Shown piece by piece: positions 1 through 9,315 of a stretch of DNA of 64,000 nt. The DNA is from Promethearchaeota archaeon (GTDB lineage: Archaea; Asgardarchaeota; Lokiarchaeia; Sigyniarchaeales; SOKP01). The notes beneath the pieces were generated by a model, which was not told the DNA's origin, ran no database searches, and saw only the letters and a program-made list of their open reading frames with translations. The translations under genes were made by a program, and so were the position numbers. The DNA lies in the NCBI GenBank assembly GCA_019058445.1, contig JAHPZA010000006.1:769063-833062 (forward strand), written 5' to 3'. Positions within the stretch are counted from its first letter, which is position 1; every line of letters begins with the position of its first letter.

Positions 1-1136
1 AAAGGAGCGAAAAAGCAACAGAAAATGCAATAATGACACGATTAAAAAAGTTAGGAATATCCACTCAAACCTTTAAAGAATTGGGAAAAGTAATGGCAAG
101 CATTTTAACAATGAGAAAGAAAAAACTGATGCAAATATATGAAGATGATTTGACGGTAACACAATATATTAGTCAATTTTCGGAAGATCCTTTCATTCAT
201 GGTTTATTTGCCTTTCTTTTAGCAGGAATGTTTGCAATTTCACCAAAGCAAGCAAGTGCGGGTGAGTTTGTGCATTGTTTTAAAACAGAAATGACTACAA
301 AAGAAGGGTATCAATATCCTTTAGGAGGTGGATCTCAAGCTGTTCCGAACGCATTAGCAGAGGGCATCAGAAAATATGGTGGTAATATTCAAACAGATTC
401 TCGAGTTGATTCTATTGTAATTAAAAATGATAAAGTCCAAGGGGTAACAGTTAAAAATGAAATGATTGAAGCCCCTATAGTTGTTAGCAATTTATCAATT
501 AGAATGACAGTATTAACTTTAGCGGGACGAGACTATTTTGAGAGAAATTATTTAACAAAAATAGAGAGCTTAAAACCCTCATTATCTTCCATGACATTTA
601 AATTGGCCCTAAAAGAACCATTAATTAAAGACTGGGGGTGTGTTAACCTCTATCATCCGACATTGGACGATTGGAAAGGGAAATATGGTCCAGGGGCTCC
701 TAAATCAAACGGATTTTTTGGGCCAATTCCTTCGAATATTGATCCTTCTTTGGCTCCAAAAGGAGGTCAAGTCGCTATATTTGGAACAATAGTTCCCGCA
801 AAAGTTTCTAATTGGGATAAATGGCAAGAGGTTTATTATGCTGATTTAAATGAATTTTTTCCCGAATTAAAAAAGAAACTAAGCTTCATGGATGTATCAT
901 TTCCAAAAGATTTCGCGAGAGCGACTGGGAAACCTTTTGGTCCTGTTGAAGGGTTAGCTTTAACACCAGATCAAACGGGTAAAAATAAACCTTCCTCTGT
1001 GTTACCCATTGAAGGATTATATGTAGTGGGAGATACCGCAGGTACTGATGCTCATGGAATTGGAACACAATTGGCTGCTGATTCGGGGATTAAATGCGCG
1101 GATATGCTTTTAGGAAGGATAGAAAAAAACTCATAA
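1..1136 (+). CDS. Phytoene desaturase-like FAD oxidoreductase, C-terminal part
   Basis: This is the C-terminal two thirds or so of a CrtI/phytoene-desaturase-type flavoprotein (NAD(P)/FAD-dependent amine-oxidase fold). The reading frame is open to the left edge from base 3, before the first ATG at 33, so the gene starts outside the window and its GxGxxG FAD-binding N-terminus is not seen. The C-terminal FAD motif is clear: GLYVVGDTAG followed by HGIGTQLAADSG. An internal GGSQAVPNAL segment matches the family's GG(S/M)..L region before the second FAD-contacting stretch. Members desaturate or isomerise polyenes, but the family is broad and the substrate cannot be read from this part. The next gene begins 29 bases downstream on the same strand. 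Confidence 0.85.
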   Translation, partial: RSEKATENAIMTRLKKLGISTQTFKELGKVMASILTMRKKKLMQIYEDDLTVTQYISQFSEDPFIHGLFAFLLAGMFAISPKQASAGEFVHCFKTEMTTKEGYQYPLGGGSQAVPNALAEGIRKYGGNIQTDSRVDSIVIKNDKVQGVTVKNEMIEAPIVVSNLSIRMTVLTLAGRDYFERNYLTKIESLKPSLSSMTFKLALKEPLIKDWGCVNLYHPTLDDWKGKYGPGAPKSNGFFGPIPSNIDPSLAPKGGQVAIFGTIVPAKVSNWDKWQEVYYADLNEFFPELKKKLSFMDVSFPKDFARATGKPFGPVEGLALTPDQTGKNKPSSVLPIEGLYVVGDTAGTDAHGIGTQLAADSGIKCADMLLGRIEKNS

Positions 1137-1165
1137 AAGATTAAACAGATTACTAATTTAAAATT

Positions 1166-3067
1166 GTGGTTTTTTTGATATTAACAGAGTCTAAACCGAA
1201 AAAATGGGATAAACAGTATAAAATAGTACTAAGTACGTTTATAATTGCTTCGTTCCTAGTTATTTTTTTAGAATTATTAACAACACAAACGCTTGTTTGG
1301 AGTTATTGGATAGTTTTAGCGGGAATATTTATTATTGCACACTATACGACGCACAAGTTTATGTGGAATTTAAATTTTAAAAAAGTATTATTATTATTTT
1401 TGATTATCGATATTTCACTAATAACAATAGAAATCTTAATAACAGGGAAGTTTATTCAGAGTTTGGGGTTCATACTTTTTTCACTTTTGTTTGTAGGGCA
1501 TTATTTAGAGGAAGCAATTAATCATTTTTTCAAACAACTACATATAAAAAAAATATATAGGGGTATCATTGTTCATTGGACTCTTATAGGTATTGTAATA
1601 GTCATTTATATCATATACTTTACTCAAGTTATAACTGAAAACTATTTCCTCTTGCGGTTTTTAAATTTTATACTCTTGCTAGGATTAATCATTATACTTA
1701 TAATCACCATAGATCCTTTAATTAGAGTATTTGCCGTCGGATTTCACAGGAGAAAGTATAGCTTATTTCCAATCAACAGGGTTGAATTACCAGCAATACA
1801 TTATTTATTAAAGCAGGAGCAAAAATCTATGGAATTTTCCGAATTAAAAAGAAAAATAAGAGGGATGTTTAATATTTTTATCCCAAAAGGGTACTTTAAT
1901 GATCAAATGGCCGCATCCCGCATATATTCATTATGTGCTCTTGGCTTAGCAGATATTGAAAGCAATCTTGTTACCTTAAACGAATCTGGCCAAAAAGAAG
2001 TAAAAATTTGGAAAGATACATTAAATAAACAAATAGAAGCATTTAACAAGATATTAAATAATAACAGCATATTAATAAAGTCATTTCTGGGACTTTTAGC
2101 CTTAAGTCTCTTTAAAATTTATTTTGGCTTTCATAATTCGCAATCTTTGTTTGCAAAAGGTTTTGAGAATTTACTTGATTGTACTGCAGTTATATTAATT
2201 GGACTGGGTATAAAATATAAAAAGGAGAAGCTAGTAAATATTATTTTAGTTTGTTTGATGATTTTTGCTGGATTTTCAATTTTATTTGGTGCAATTGAAG
2301 CTTTTATAAATCCGCACCCTATTTCAAATGTCTATATTATAATTCTAATTGCATTAATTTCTATTTTTCTAAATACCTATTTAAGAGCATTAAAGAATTT
2401 TATAGGAAAAAAGAATAGAAATTCTTCATTGGTTGCAAGCGCAATAGATAGTAAAGTGAATGTCATTTTATCTATTGGGGTTATAATAGGAGCTTTATCA
2501 TCTGAATTCGGGTCATCTATAGGTATGCCAATTTTCTACTTAATAGACCCCATTGTTGCTATAATCATATGCATTCTAATTTTTAAAGAGGCGCTTGAGA
2601 TAATTATTGAGTTTATTACCAGAGAAGTAGAAGAAATCGAATTTGAAAAGGTTCAAGTGTATTATGAATCATTCTTTAAAGAATATATGATAAAGTGGAT
2701 TTTCTCAGTTTTGAATGATATTCCGAATTCAGAGTTCTCTCCCAATAGATTAGATGATTTTTTTTATGAATCTTTGAGAAAAGGTGATGAAATTTATACA
2801 GAATTCGCTCATTTTGGTCTTTATGTATATAAAGAGAATGGTATTAAATCTATAATTAAAGAATTAATTGTCGATAACTTATTAGTTCAAACAAATAATA
2901 ACATCATTAAAATAACGAATAAAGGAGAAAATTTTTATGAACACTTCTATTCTAAACAATTATTAGAAGATGTCAGAGATCCCTTTGATTTCTTTTTTGA
3001 AGAAAAGTTTGGTTTTGATACCTTAAAATGGAGAAAAAAAGAACTTGAATTAATTTCTAACGTCTAA
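1166..3067 (+). CDS. Cation diffusion facilitator-like membrane protein with winged-helix-like flanks
   Basis: A 633-residue protein with a GTG start. Residues about 20-185 carry roughly five hydrophobic helices. Residues 205-290 read like a PadR-type winged helix. Residues 300-485 match the six-helix cation diffusion facilitator core: a helix with FAKGFENLLD, later SSLVASAIDSKVNVILS and a terminal DPIVAII segment. Residues 500-600 again look like a small winged helix, ending in a conserved-looking acidic tail. In characterised CDF exporters the metal site is D/H-xxx-D in helix 2 and H-xxx-D in helix 5. Here I read E334-xxx-D338 and D428-xxx-N432, so the site is altered and zinc transport is not assured. 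The CDF assignment rests on pattern, not on a search. It follows the desaturase-like gene closely and may be cotranscribed. Confidence 0.6.
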   Translation: MVFLILTESKPKKWDKQYKIVLSTFIIASFLVIFLELLTTQTLVWSYWIVLAGIFIIAHYTTHKFMWNLNFKKVLLLFLIIDISLITIEILITGKFIQSLGFILFSLLFVGHYLEEAINHFFKQLHIKKIYRGIIVHWTLIGIVIVIYIIYFTQVITENYFLLRFLNFILLLGLIIILIITIDPLIRVFAVGFHRRKYSLFPINRVELPAIHYLLKQEQKSMEFSELKRKIRGMFNIFIPKGYFNDQMAASRIYSLCALGLADIESNLVTLNESGQKEVKIWKDTLNKQIEAFNKILNNNSILIKSFLGLLALSLFKIYFGFHNSQSLFAKGFENLLDCTAVILIGLGIKYKKEKLVNIILVCLMIFAGFSILFGAIEAFINPHPISNVYIIILIALISIFLNTYLRALKNFIGKKNRNSSLVASAIDSKVNVILSIGVIIGALSSEFGSSIGMPIFYLIDPIVAIIICILIFKEALEIIIEFITREVEEIEFEKVQVYYESFFKEYMIKWIFSVLNDIPNSEFSPNRLDDFFYESLRKGDEIYTEFAHFGLYVYKENGIKSIIKELIVDNLLVQTNNNIIKITNKGENFYEHFYSKQLLEDVRDPFDFFFEEKFGFDTLKWRKKELELISNV

Positions 3068-3242
3068 TTGTTTATTTTAATATAAATTGATATAATCTAA
3101 GGAAAACCGAGAAAAAATAGGAGTTTATTATATTTTGTAAAACTAATGTAAAATTAAATAAAAATAGAAATATAGTTATTTAAAAAGCGTTTAAACCAAT
3201 TAATATACTATTCTAATAAACAATATTCAAAGTGAAAATAGA

Positions 3243-4418
3243 TTGGTAAAAAAAGGAATAAAGGATAGAGTTGCGATCATAGGGTGCGATGCTACAAAAT
3301 ACGGGGAATTGTGGGATAAAAGTCAATTTGATTTACTATCAGAAGCATGTCAAGGTGCTATTAAGGATGCTGGAATAACTAAAGATGAAATTGATGCTGC
3401 GTGGTTAGGAAATTATTATTTTTTTACCGGTCTTTCTGGAACTACATTAGAAGATTCTCTCAGGTTAGAGGGGAAACCCATTACGAGATGTGAGAATTAT
3501 TGCGCAAGCGGAATGGATGCATTTCGCAATGCTTGCTTCGGAGTTGCTTCAGAAGTATATGATATAGCGCTCGCCTGTGGTGTAGAAAAAATAATGGATC
3601 AAGGAGGAAGAGGCTTACCCGGAACAACAATTTTTGGGCATCCTGTTTTACCTCGTCCATCAGCTCCTGCTATATTTTGTTTATTGGCAACGAGATGTTT
3701 CCATGAATATGGATGGGGGAGAGAGGATTTAGCACGAGTAGCTGTAAAAAACCATGAAAATGGGTATTATCATCCCAAGGCACATTTTCGCATGAAAATT
3801 ACACTAGAACAGGCTTTAAACGCTCCAATGATTGCAGATCCTTTGGGAAGATTTGATTGTTGTGCGGTATCTGACGGTTCCGCAGCTTTGATTATAACTC
3901 GCCCCGAGCTAGCAGAAAGCTATGCGCATGCTGATGATTATGTTTTAGTGAAATCAAATTCTATTTCAGTTTATACAGGAACTCCTTGGTATTGGCCTGA
4001 TTTTGATTTTACCCATGCCCCAGCCACTGCGAAAGCGGCTATAATGGCATATAAGGAGGCTGAAATTACTGATCCGAGAAAACAAATAGATTTAGCCGAA
4101 GTTCACGATTGTTTCACAATTACCGAACTGTTAAATTGTCAAGATTTACAATTTTGCGACCGTGGAAAAGCCGCTGAAGAAGTTAAAGAAGGAACTTTTA
4201 ACTGGGATGGAGAAACTGCAGTAAATCCCTCAGGTGGGCTTAAATCATTTGGACATCCAATTGGATCTACGGGCTGTCGAATGGTCCAAGAAGTTACGAA
4301 ACAGCTTCAAGGAAGAGCCGAGGGAAGACAAGTTCCTAACGCTAAAATTGGATTGGCCCATAATCTGGGCGGAGCATATGCGGTTTGTTCTGTAACAATA
4401 TTAGCTCAAAGAGATTAA
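3243..4418 (+). CDS. Thiolase family protein (SCP-x/acetyl-CoA acetyltransferase type)
   Basis: A 391-residue thiolase-fold enzyme with a TTG start. The nucleophilic cysteine is C87 in ENYCASG. The catalytic histidine-containing loops EVHDCFTITE and NPSGGLKSFGHPIGSTG are intact. The last loop, which carries a second catalytic Cys in classical thiolases (CxGGG), reads AHNLGGAYAVCSV instead, as in SCP-x-like archaeal thiolases. Such enzymes make or cleave 3-ketoacyl-CoA. In archaea many work with a DUF35 OB-fold partner that channels CoA; none is adjacent here. It stands alone, with 175 bases of AT-rich DNA before it and a convergent gene after it. A second, distinct thiolase lies at 47386-48636. 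Confidence 0.85.
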   Translation: MVKKGIKDRVAIIGCDATKYGELWDKSQFDLLSEACQGAIKDAGITKDEIDAAWLGNYYFFTGLSGTTLEDSLRLEGKPITRCENYCASGMDAFRNACFGVASEVYDIALACGVEKIMDQGGRGLPGTTIFGHPVLPRPSAPAIFCLLATRCFHEYGWGREDLARVAVKNHENGYYHPKAHFRMKITLEQALNAPMIADPLGRFDCCAVSDGSAALIITRPELAESYAHADDYVLVKSNSISVYTGTPWYWPDFDFTHAPATAKAAIMAYKEAEITDPRKQIDLAEVHDCFTITELLNCQDLQFCDRGKAAEEVKEGTFNWDGETAVNPSGGLKSFGHPIGSTGCRMVQEVTKQLQGRAEGRQVPNAKIGLAHNLGGAYAVCSVTILAQRD

Positions 4419-4483
4419 TTGCTTAAACCACTTCTAGTATTTTAATACCTTAATTAAATCTACTAAAAAAAGGAAATTATTCT

Positions 4484-5158
4484 TTATTTTTTTTGTTCTA
4501 ATGCCTTTTTCGCGAAGAGTCTTTGCTTTAATTTTACCAAACCAGTCTCCTCATCGTAATCCAAAATATCTACATTCGCTAATTCGTTCACTGCTCTTAT
4601 TACAAATGCACCTGCTACACCAGTCGTATTCTTAATTTCATCTCTTGTCATTGCTTCTTTGTCACCGTGGAGAGTTAGAATAATGCGGTAATGAGCTTGA
4701 CCTTGCCAGATTTTCTCAATTAAGACAGCGTAAATTGATAAAAGCGCTTTTATTCTTTCAAAATTAAATTCGGCTTCTTGACTTTCTTCAGCGATTTTCG
4801 CGATTTTACTCAATTCCACCTTTAAACTTTCATATTCATCTAACAGTTTCATTTGTTCTTCAGTCATAGCACCAATTTTTTCATCTCTTTCTTTTTTATC
4901 TTTCTCTAATTGGATTGTTCCCTCTTCTAATTTCTTTTTATCCTGTTCTAATTGATTTTTCTCAATTTCCAATTGCTTCTTATCGTTTTCTAATTCATTT
5001 GTAGCGTTTTCTAAAGTTGATTTATCGCTTTCAAGCTGTTCTTTTTCTTTTTCAAGTTTTACTAATTCTTCTTTGGCGGCATTTAAAACTTTAGTAATGT
5101 TTTGGACTGCTTCTATAGTCCCATCTATAACTTGTAATGTATTTTTTTCTTCGGACAT
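4484..5158 (-). CDS. Long coiled-coil protein with C-terminal winged helix
   Basis: Residues about 20-125 form a highly charged coiled coil built from near-repeats of the type LEKDKKQLE/LEQDKKKLE. From about residue 140 the sequence becomes globular and ends in a winged-helix-like stretch with MTRDEIKNTTGVAG, then AVNELANVDILDYDEETG. I recognise the architecture as common in Asgard genomes but know no function; SMC-like labels in databases come only from the coiled coil. I chose the ATG at 5158 (MSEEKN). A TTG at 5167 would add three residues. It may bind DNA or act as a scaffold, which is inference. It is convergent with the thiolase and divergent from the hydrolase pair. Confidence 0.7.
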   Translation of the reverse strand: MSEEKNTLQVIDGTIEAVQNITKVLNAAKEELVKLEKEKEQLESDKSTLENATNELENDKKQLEIEKNQLEQDKKKLEEGTIQLEKDKKERDEKIGAMTEEQMKLLDEYESLKVELSKIAKIAEESQEAEFNFERIKALLSIYAVLIEKIWQGQAHYRIILTLHGDKEAMTRDEIKNTTGVAGAFVIRAVNELANVDILDYDEETGLVKLKQRLFAKKALEQKK

Positions 5159-5224
5159 TGAAATCAAATTATAATTAGCTATTAAAAAATATAAATTTAT
5201 TTGAGTAGTTATTTAAAAAAAATT

Positions 5225-5234
5225 TTTATAAATA
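5225..5234 (+). promoter_or_regulatory. TATA box of the first alpha/beta hydrolase gene
   Basis: The sequence TTTATAAATA is centred about 25 bases before the ATG at 5254. That predicts a transcript starting at or next to the start codon, that is, leaderless. The second copy of the gene has a related leader with a weaker box (TTTATTAATAAA, 6656-6667) at the same distance. Confidence 0.5.
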
Positions 5235-5253
5235 AATACTTCTCTTATTTGGG

Positions 5254-6633
5254 ATGAAAAAAGAAAGTGATGATGAAAAACCTCCTAGTATGACTTTTAT
5301 GGTTTTTTTCTTATTTTTAGCATTTTGTATTGGTATTTTATACATTAATAGAACCCAAAGCTATTATTATTATGAAAGAATTAGTTTTAAATCCGCTGGA
5401 TCGACCTTGTACGCAAATTTATATTACCCTAGTAAGAATATAGATTTCCAAGATAACCATCCATTATTAATCTATACTCCTGGTTTTGGAAGTCAAAGAG
5501 ATATTGATTTAAGAATTACCATGGAATTAACAAAGAGAGGGTTCTTCGTTGCCGCATTAGATTATCACGGTCTCGGGGAAAGTGAAGGAAGCTTTACAGA
5601 TATTGATCCCAATACTAATATTCCTGCTGTTGCTCAAGATTGTTCTAAATTATTAGATATTTTAGAAAAGATGTCGGTTTATCAGGAGCATATAGATACA
5701 GATCAAATCGGGTTAATAGGACATTCTATGGGCGGGATGGTTATTTTACAAAACCAAGCGCTTGATAATCGATTTAAAGTAACAGTAGCATGGGCTCCAG
5801 TAGTAAGTTTTGAAGGATTCCGAACCATGGGAGATGAAAGATTTGAAGAGTATCTTCCTAAAAATTTACTGAATGAAAATAATTCAGAGAATTTATTGAT
5901 AATTCATCATGTTCATGATGAGGTTGTTGATTTCGAAGAGAATGCTGAATTGGCTCAAGAATTAACGGCATGTAAACTTATAAAAATAACTGAGAGTTTT
6001 GGATCTCCTCATCAGCTGATTTCTGAAAAAGTTATTAAGAAATCGATTAATTGGTTTGAAAAGTTTTTTTTTGATTCTGAAACAAAAAATGGACCAATCA
6101 ATAGTTCCTACATAATTAACTACATTTTGTTAGTTATAAGCTTAATAGCATTGTTCTCAACAGTTTTCTATTTTCTGAGTTATATTTCAAGATATTTTGA
6201 GTTTAAAAAAGACACAAAAAAAGAACCACCATTCCAAATTCTTAAAAAAAAGCCAAAAAAAAAGATAATTATACAAATTATTAAGATCGCTTTTTACTAT
6301 TATGCATTTTTAATTTCATGGTTTTTTTTCAGGAGGCCGTTTGGACTGATTGGTCTTTTTTATGTTTCAATTATCGTAATATTTTCATATATATTAATTA
6401 AACTAGCAATTTACATGATTAAAGAAAGAGAGAAATTCAATCTGAATAATTTATTAAAAATTCAATATGATGAAGACGAATTAGTTTATATTATATTATG
6501 TACAGTTATTTTTTTAGGATTATACCTCGCGTTTTCAATTGTATATCCATTTAATTTTGTGTATTCCCTTTGTTTTTGTTTCTCCTCTGCATTTTATATC
6601 CTAAGTTATATTATATCCGCGCTAAAAAATTAA
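5254..6633 (+). CDS. Membrane-anchored alpha/beta hydrolase, copy 1 (shortened)
   Basis: A 459-residue serine hydrolase tied to the membrane. One helix (about 13-31) precedes an alpha/beta hydrolase domain (about 40-275), and four to five further helices follow (about 285-455). The nucleophile is S158 in GHSMGG. The acid and base probably sit in HHVHDEVV and GSPHQLI. The usual HG oxyanion motif is changed to TPGFG (75-79), and DYHGLGESEG replaces the DYHGHGESEG of copy 2. It is a tandem duplicate of the next gene, including about 35 bases of leader. It stops near the aligned segment ILSYII, lacking the last three or so membrane helices (about 110 residues). The motif change and short end suggest relaxed constraint or a new specificity. 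The substrate is unknown. Confidence 0.8.
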   Translation: MKKESDDEKPPSMTFMVFFLFLAFCIGILYINRTQSYYYYERISFKSAGSTLYANLYYPSKNIDFQDNHPLLIYTPGFGSQRDIDLRITMELTKRGFFVAALDYHGLGESEGSFTDIDPNTNIPAVAQDCSKLLDILEKMSVYQEHIDTDQIGLIGHSMGGMVILQNQALDNRFKVTVAWAPVVSFEGFRTMGDERFEEYLPKNLLNENNSENLLIIHHVHDEVVDFEENAELAQELTACKLIKITESFGSPHQLISEKVIKKSINWFEKFFFDSETKNGPINSSYIINYILLVISLIALFSTVFYFLSYISRYFEFKKDTKKEPPFQILKKKPKKKIIIQIIKIAFYYYAFLISWFFFRRPFGLIGLFYVSIIVIFSYILIKLAIYMIKEREKFNLNNLLKIQYDEDELVYIILCTVIFLGLYLAFSIVYPFNFVYSLCFCFSSAFYILSYIISALKN

Positions 6634-6684
6634 AAAATGCATCATAAAAAGAAATTTTATTAATAAAAACTTCTCTTATGTGGG

Positions 6685-8391
6685 ATGAAAAAAAAAAAAG
6701 ATGATGAAAAACCTCGTAGTATGACTTTAATGGTTTTTTTTTTATTTTTCGCATTTTGCATTAGTATTTTATATATTAATAGAGCCCAAAGTTATTACTA
6801 TTATGAAAGAATTAGTTTTGAATCTGCGGGATCGACATTATACGCAAATTTATATTATCCAAGTAAGAATATAGATTTCCAAGATAAGCATCCATTATTA
6901 ATATATGCTCATGGGATTGGAAGTCAAAGAGATATTGATTTAAGAGTTACTATTGAATTAACAAAGAGAGGTTTCTTCGTAGCCGCTTTAGATTATCACG
7001 GTCATGGAGAAAGTGAAGGAGAGCTGACGGATATAGATTCCGATACAAATATTCCAGCTGTTGCCGAAGATTGTTCTAAATTATTGGATAAATTGGAAAA
7101 AATGAGAGTTTATAAGGAGAACATTGACAAAAAACAAATCGGATTAATAGGCCATTCTTTAGGGGGAATGATTGTGTTACAAAATCAGGCGCTTGATGAT
7201 CGATTTAAAGCTACAGTAGCATGGGCTCCATTAGTAAGTTTTGATCCTGAAGAGCTCGGGATCTCTAAAGGAGATAAATTTGAAGATTACATTCCTGAAA
7301 ATTTACTAAATGAAAATAATTCCAAGAATTTATTAGTTATCCATCATGTTGATGATGAGGTACTCGATTATGAAGATAATGCTGAACTTGTTCATGAATT
7401 AACGGGTTGTAAACTTATTAAAATAACAGAAAGTTTCGGCAGTCCACATCAACTGATTTCTGATAAAGTATTAATAGAATCGATTAATTGGTTTGAAGAG
7501 ATTTTTTTTGATTCTGAAACAAAAAACGGACCCATTACAATTTCATATGTCATTAACTATATTTTGCTTGTGATAAGCTTAATTGCATTGTTTTCAACAG
7601 TTTTTTATTTTATGGGGTATGTTTCACGTTATTTTGATCTTAAACAGGATGCTGAACCGGAGATATCAGTAAAGAGTTCTAAAGAAAGTTCGAAAAATGA
7701 AAAAATTAAACAATGTGTCAAGATTGCATTCTACTTTTTCGTTTTTATAAGCATATGGTTTTTTTTCACGATGCAATATGGGCTTACTGGGCTTTTTTAT
7801 GCTTCTCTTGTTATGCTTTCTCTTTATTTGTTTATAAAATTAAGTGTATTTTTAGCTAAAGAAAAAAGAGAGAAAGAAAAAATAAATATACTTAATATAA
7901 TAAAATCACAATATGATGAGGATGCTATAGTCTATACGATTGTATGTACTGGAATTTTTTTAGGTTTATATTTAGCATTTTCGATCGTCTACCCATTTGT
8001 TTTCGTCTTTCCATCAAATATCCTAAGTATTGTATTGGCACTTTCAGTATATCCTTTATATTTATGCTTTGAGATATTTTACAGAAAGATTTTATATCCT
8101 AAATTATTCTTTATTCACTCTGAGAAATCAAAAACTATGATAATAACAACATTAGCAATCATTAACCAGATTATCCTTATTAGTCTAAATCTTTCACTAG
8201 CATTTTTACCTGCTGTATTAGTTTTTTATGTGATATTCTTGCTTGTCATTATTAAAAACTCTATAATCTACGCAAAAACAAAAAATTTTTTGACACTTAT
8301 CATATCCTCCTTTATCATAATTGAAATTTTCTTTAGCGCAGCGATCTCTCAAGCTTTAGGGATCTACTCAGTTCTCTATCTATTTCTTTAA
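6685..8391 (+). CDS. Membrane-anchored alpha/beta hydrolase, copy 2 (full length)
   Basis: A 568-residue paralogue of the preceding gene, 51 bases downstream. An N-terminal helix (about 13-31) leads into an alpha/beta hydrolase domain with the HG motif (IYAHGIGS, 73-80), S158 in GHSLGG, a likely acid in HHVDDEV and a histidine in GSPHQLI. About eight C-terminal helices follow, from residue about 285. It therefore keeps the canonical features copy 1 has lost. The hydrolase domain follows a signal-anchor-like helix and may face outwards. A role in lipid or ester turnover is a guess. It has its own leader of the same design as copy 1, so both copies may be transcribed independently. Confidence 0.8.
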   Translation: MKKKKDDEKPRSMTLMVFFLFFAFCISILYINRAQSYYYYERISFESAGSTLYANLYYPSKNIDFQDKHPLLIYAHGIGSQRDIDLRVTIELTKRGFFVAALDYHGHGESEGELTDIDSDTNIPAVAEDCSKLLDKLEKMRVYKENIDKKQIGLIGHSLGGMIVLQNQALDDRFKATVAWAPLVSFDPEELGISKGDKFEDYIPENLLNENNSKNLLVIHHVDDEVLDYEDNAELVHELTGCKLIKITESFGSPHQLISDKVLIESINWFEEIFFDSETKNGPITISYVINYILLVISLIALFSTVFYFMGYVSRYFDLKQDAEPEISVKSSKESSKNEKIKQCVKIAFYFFVFISIWFFFTMQYGLTGLFYASLVMLSLYLFIKLSVFLAKEKREKEKINILNIIKSQYDEDAIVYTIVCTGIFLGLYLAFSIVYPFVFVFPSNILSIVLALSVYPLYLCFEIFYRKILYPKLFFIHSEKSKTMIITTLAIINQIILISLNLSLAFLPAVLVFYVIFLLVIIKNSIIYAKTKNFLTLIISSFIIIEIFFSAAISQALGIYSVLYLFL

Positions 8392-8681
8392 GCTTTAATT
8401 ATATGGATTATTTTTTGAAGTATAGCAAAAGAAGAATATTTTAAATATACTCATGTACTAACAATTGAGATTAAAGGATTATAAGACATCTTTTAAGGTA
8501 GAAAATAATCGAACTTTTTTTTATTAGCTATTCTATCTAAATTTTTTTTCTGGTAAGCAGCGAATAAACCTTTAGGATCTAAATGAGACATCTAATTTTT
8601 ATAAAGAATTCCTATATTTAATATACTAAACTTTCTATAATTATTAAAAAATAATAAAAATTTAAAATTAATGCTTAAAAT
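8392..8681. other. Gene-poor stretch holding only a short possible gene remnant
   Basis: Mostly AT-rich DNA without a long reading frame. On the minus strand 8493-8591 encodes 32 residues beginning MSHLDPKGLFAAYQKKNLDR and then stops. Its start resembles the N-termini of repeat-type (HEAT-like) Asgard proteins as I remember them, so it may be the broken beginning of such a gene. I could not verify this and see no other element here. Confidence 0.3.
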
Positions 8682-8801
8682 TTAATCCAGCGTACCATCC
8701 TTAGGAGGTGGAGCTTCCTTCTCTTTCAATTTTTCTGCTACTTCCGACGCGATTGGCATTCCTACTAATAATAAAACGGTTCCTAATATCGAAAAACTAA
8801 A
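8682..8801 (-). pseudogene. C-terminal remnant of a small membrane protein
   Basis: An open frame of 39 codons, directly downstream of the PadR gene, reads a hydrophobic helix (SILGTVLLLVGMPIASEVAE) followed by a charged, proline-rich tail ending in APPPKDGTLD and a stop. No ATG, GTG or TTG precedes the helix in frame, and a stop lies at 8802-8804. It looks like the end of a gene whose front is lost, possibly the membrane protein once regulated with padR. It could also be chance. Confidence 0.35.
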
Positions 8802-8818
8802 TTAAATTAAAAATTAAA

Positions 8819-9124
8819 TTATTGTTCCATATATTCTTTGTATAGTTCTTCAAGATATCTTTTAATTTTATGAAAATGATCTTCTCCAGCATCTGTTATT
8901 GAGTAATATTTTCGAATCTTCCCTTCAACATTTTTTTCTTCCATGGCCAGATATCCTGAATTCGTCAATCTTGCTAACCATGGATATAAAGTACCATCAG
9001 AAATTTTATAGTCATGCCTAGCTAATTCTTCCTTTAACCAAACTCCATAAAATGGCTCTTTTCTTGCATAGTATATGATGTGAGCAATTATAGCTCCTTT
9101 TTTAAAACGGGATAATGGGTTCAT
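8819..9124 (-). CDS. PadR family transcriptional regulator
   Basis: A 101-residue protein covering just the PadR winged helix. Helices around GAIIAHIIYYARKEPFYGVW and ELARHDYKISDGTLYPWLARL give the recognition region, the wing reads EGKIRKYYSITDAGE, and a short C-terminal helix serves for dimerisation. PadR proteins are usually repressors of neighbouring transport or detoxification genes, often released by a small ligand. The ATG at 9124 fits the family's usual N-terminus. It diverges from an MFS transporter across 262 bases that contain paired inverted repeats, so autoregulation plus control of the transporter is likely (inference). Confidence 0.9.
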   Translation of the reverse strand: MNPLSRFKKGAIIAHIIYYARKEPFYGVWLKEELARHDYKISDGTLYPWLARLTNSGYLAMEEKNVEGKIRKYYSITDAGEDHFHKIKRYLEELYKEYMEQ

Positions 9125-9152
9125 ATTAACTAATTTTAAAAAATATTAATTT

Positions 9153-9179
9153 GATATCGAAATTCAATAATATGAATTT
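9153..9179. promoter_or_regulatory. Probable PadR operator next to padR
   Basis: The octamer GATATCGA (9153-9160) runs into a perfect inverted repeat AAATTCA-6-TGAATTT (9160-9179), 29-55 bases upstream of the padR start. The same octamer recurs at 9319-9326 beside the divergent transporter gene. Confidence 0.45.
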
Positions 9180-9280
9180 AGAGATTTTTATTTATTTTAT
9201 ACTAAATTTTAAATCCTTATATAAAATAATAAGAACTACTTAAAAATATTACTTATTTGTATTAATCAATAATTCATAAT

Positions 9281-9289
9281 CTTTATATA
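9281..9289 (+). promoter_or_regulatory. TATA box of the MFS transporter gene
   Basis: CTTTATATA is a good archaeal TATA box. Spacing predicts transcription from about 9311-9313, immediately before the palindrome at 9316-9335. Confidence 0.45.
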
Positions 9290-9315
9290 CATAGCTAAAA
9301 CTAATATTATTTAAG

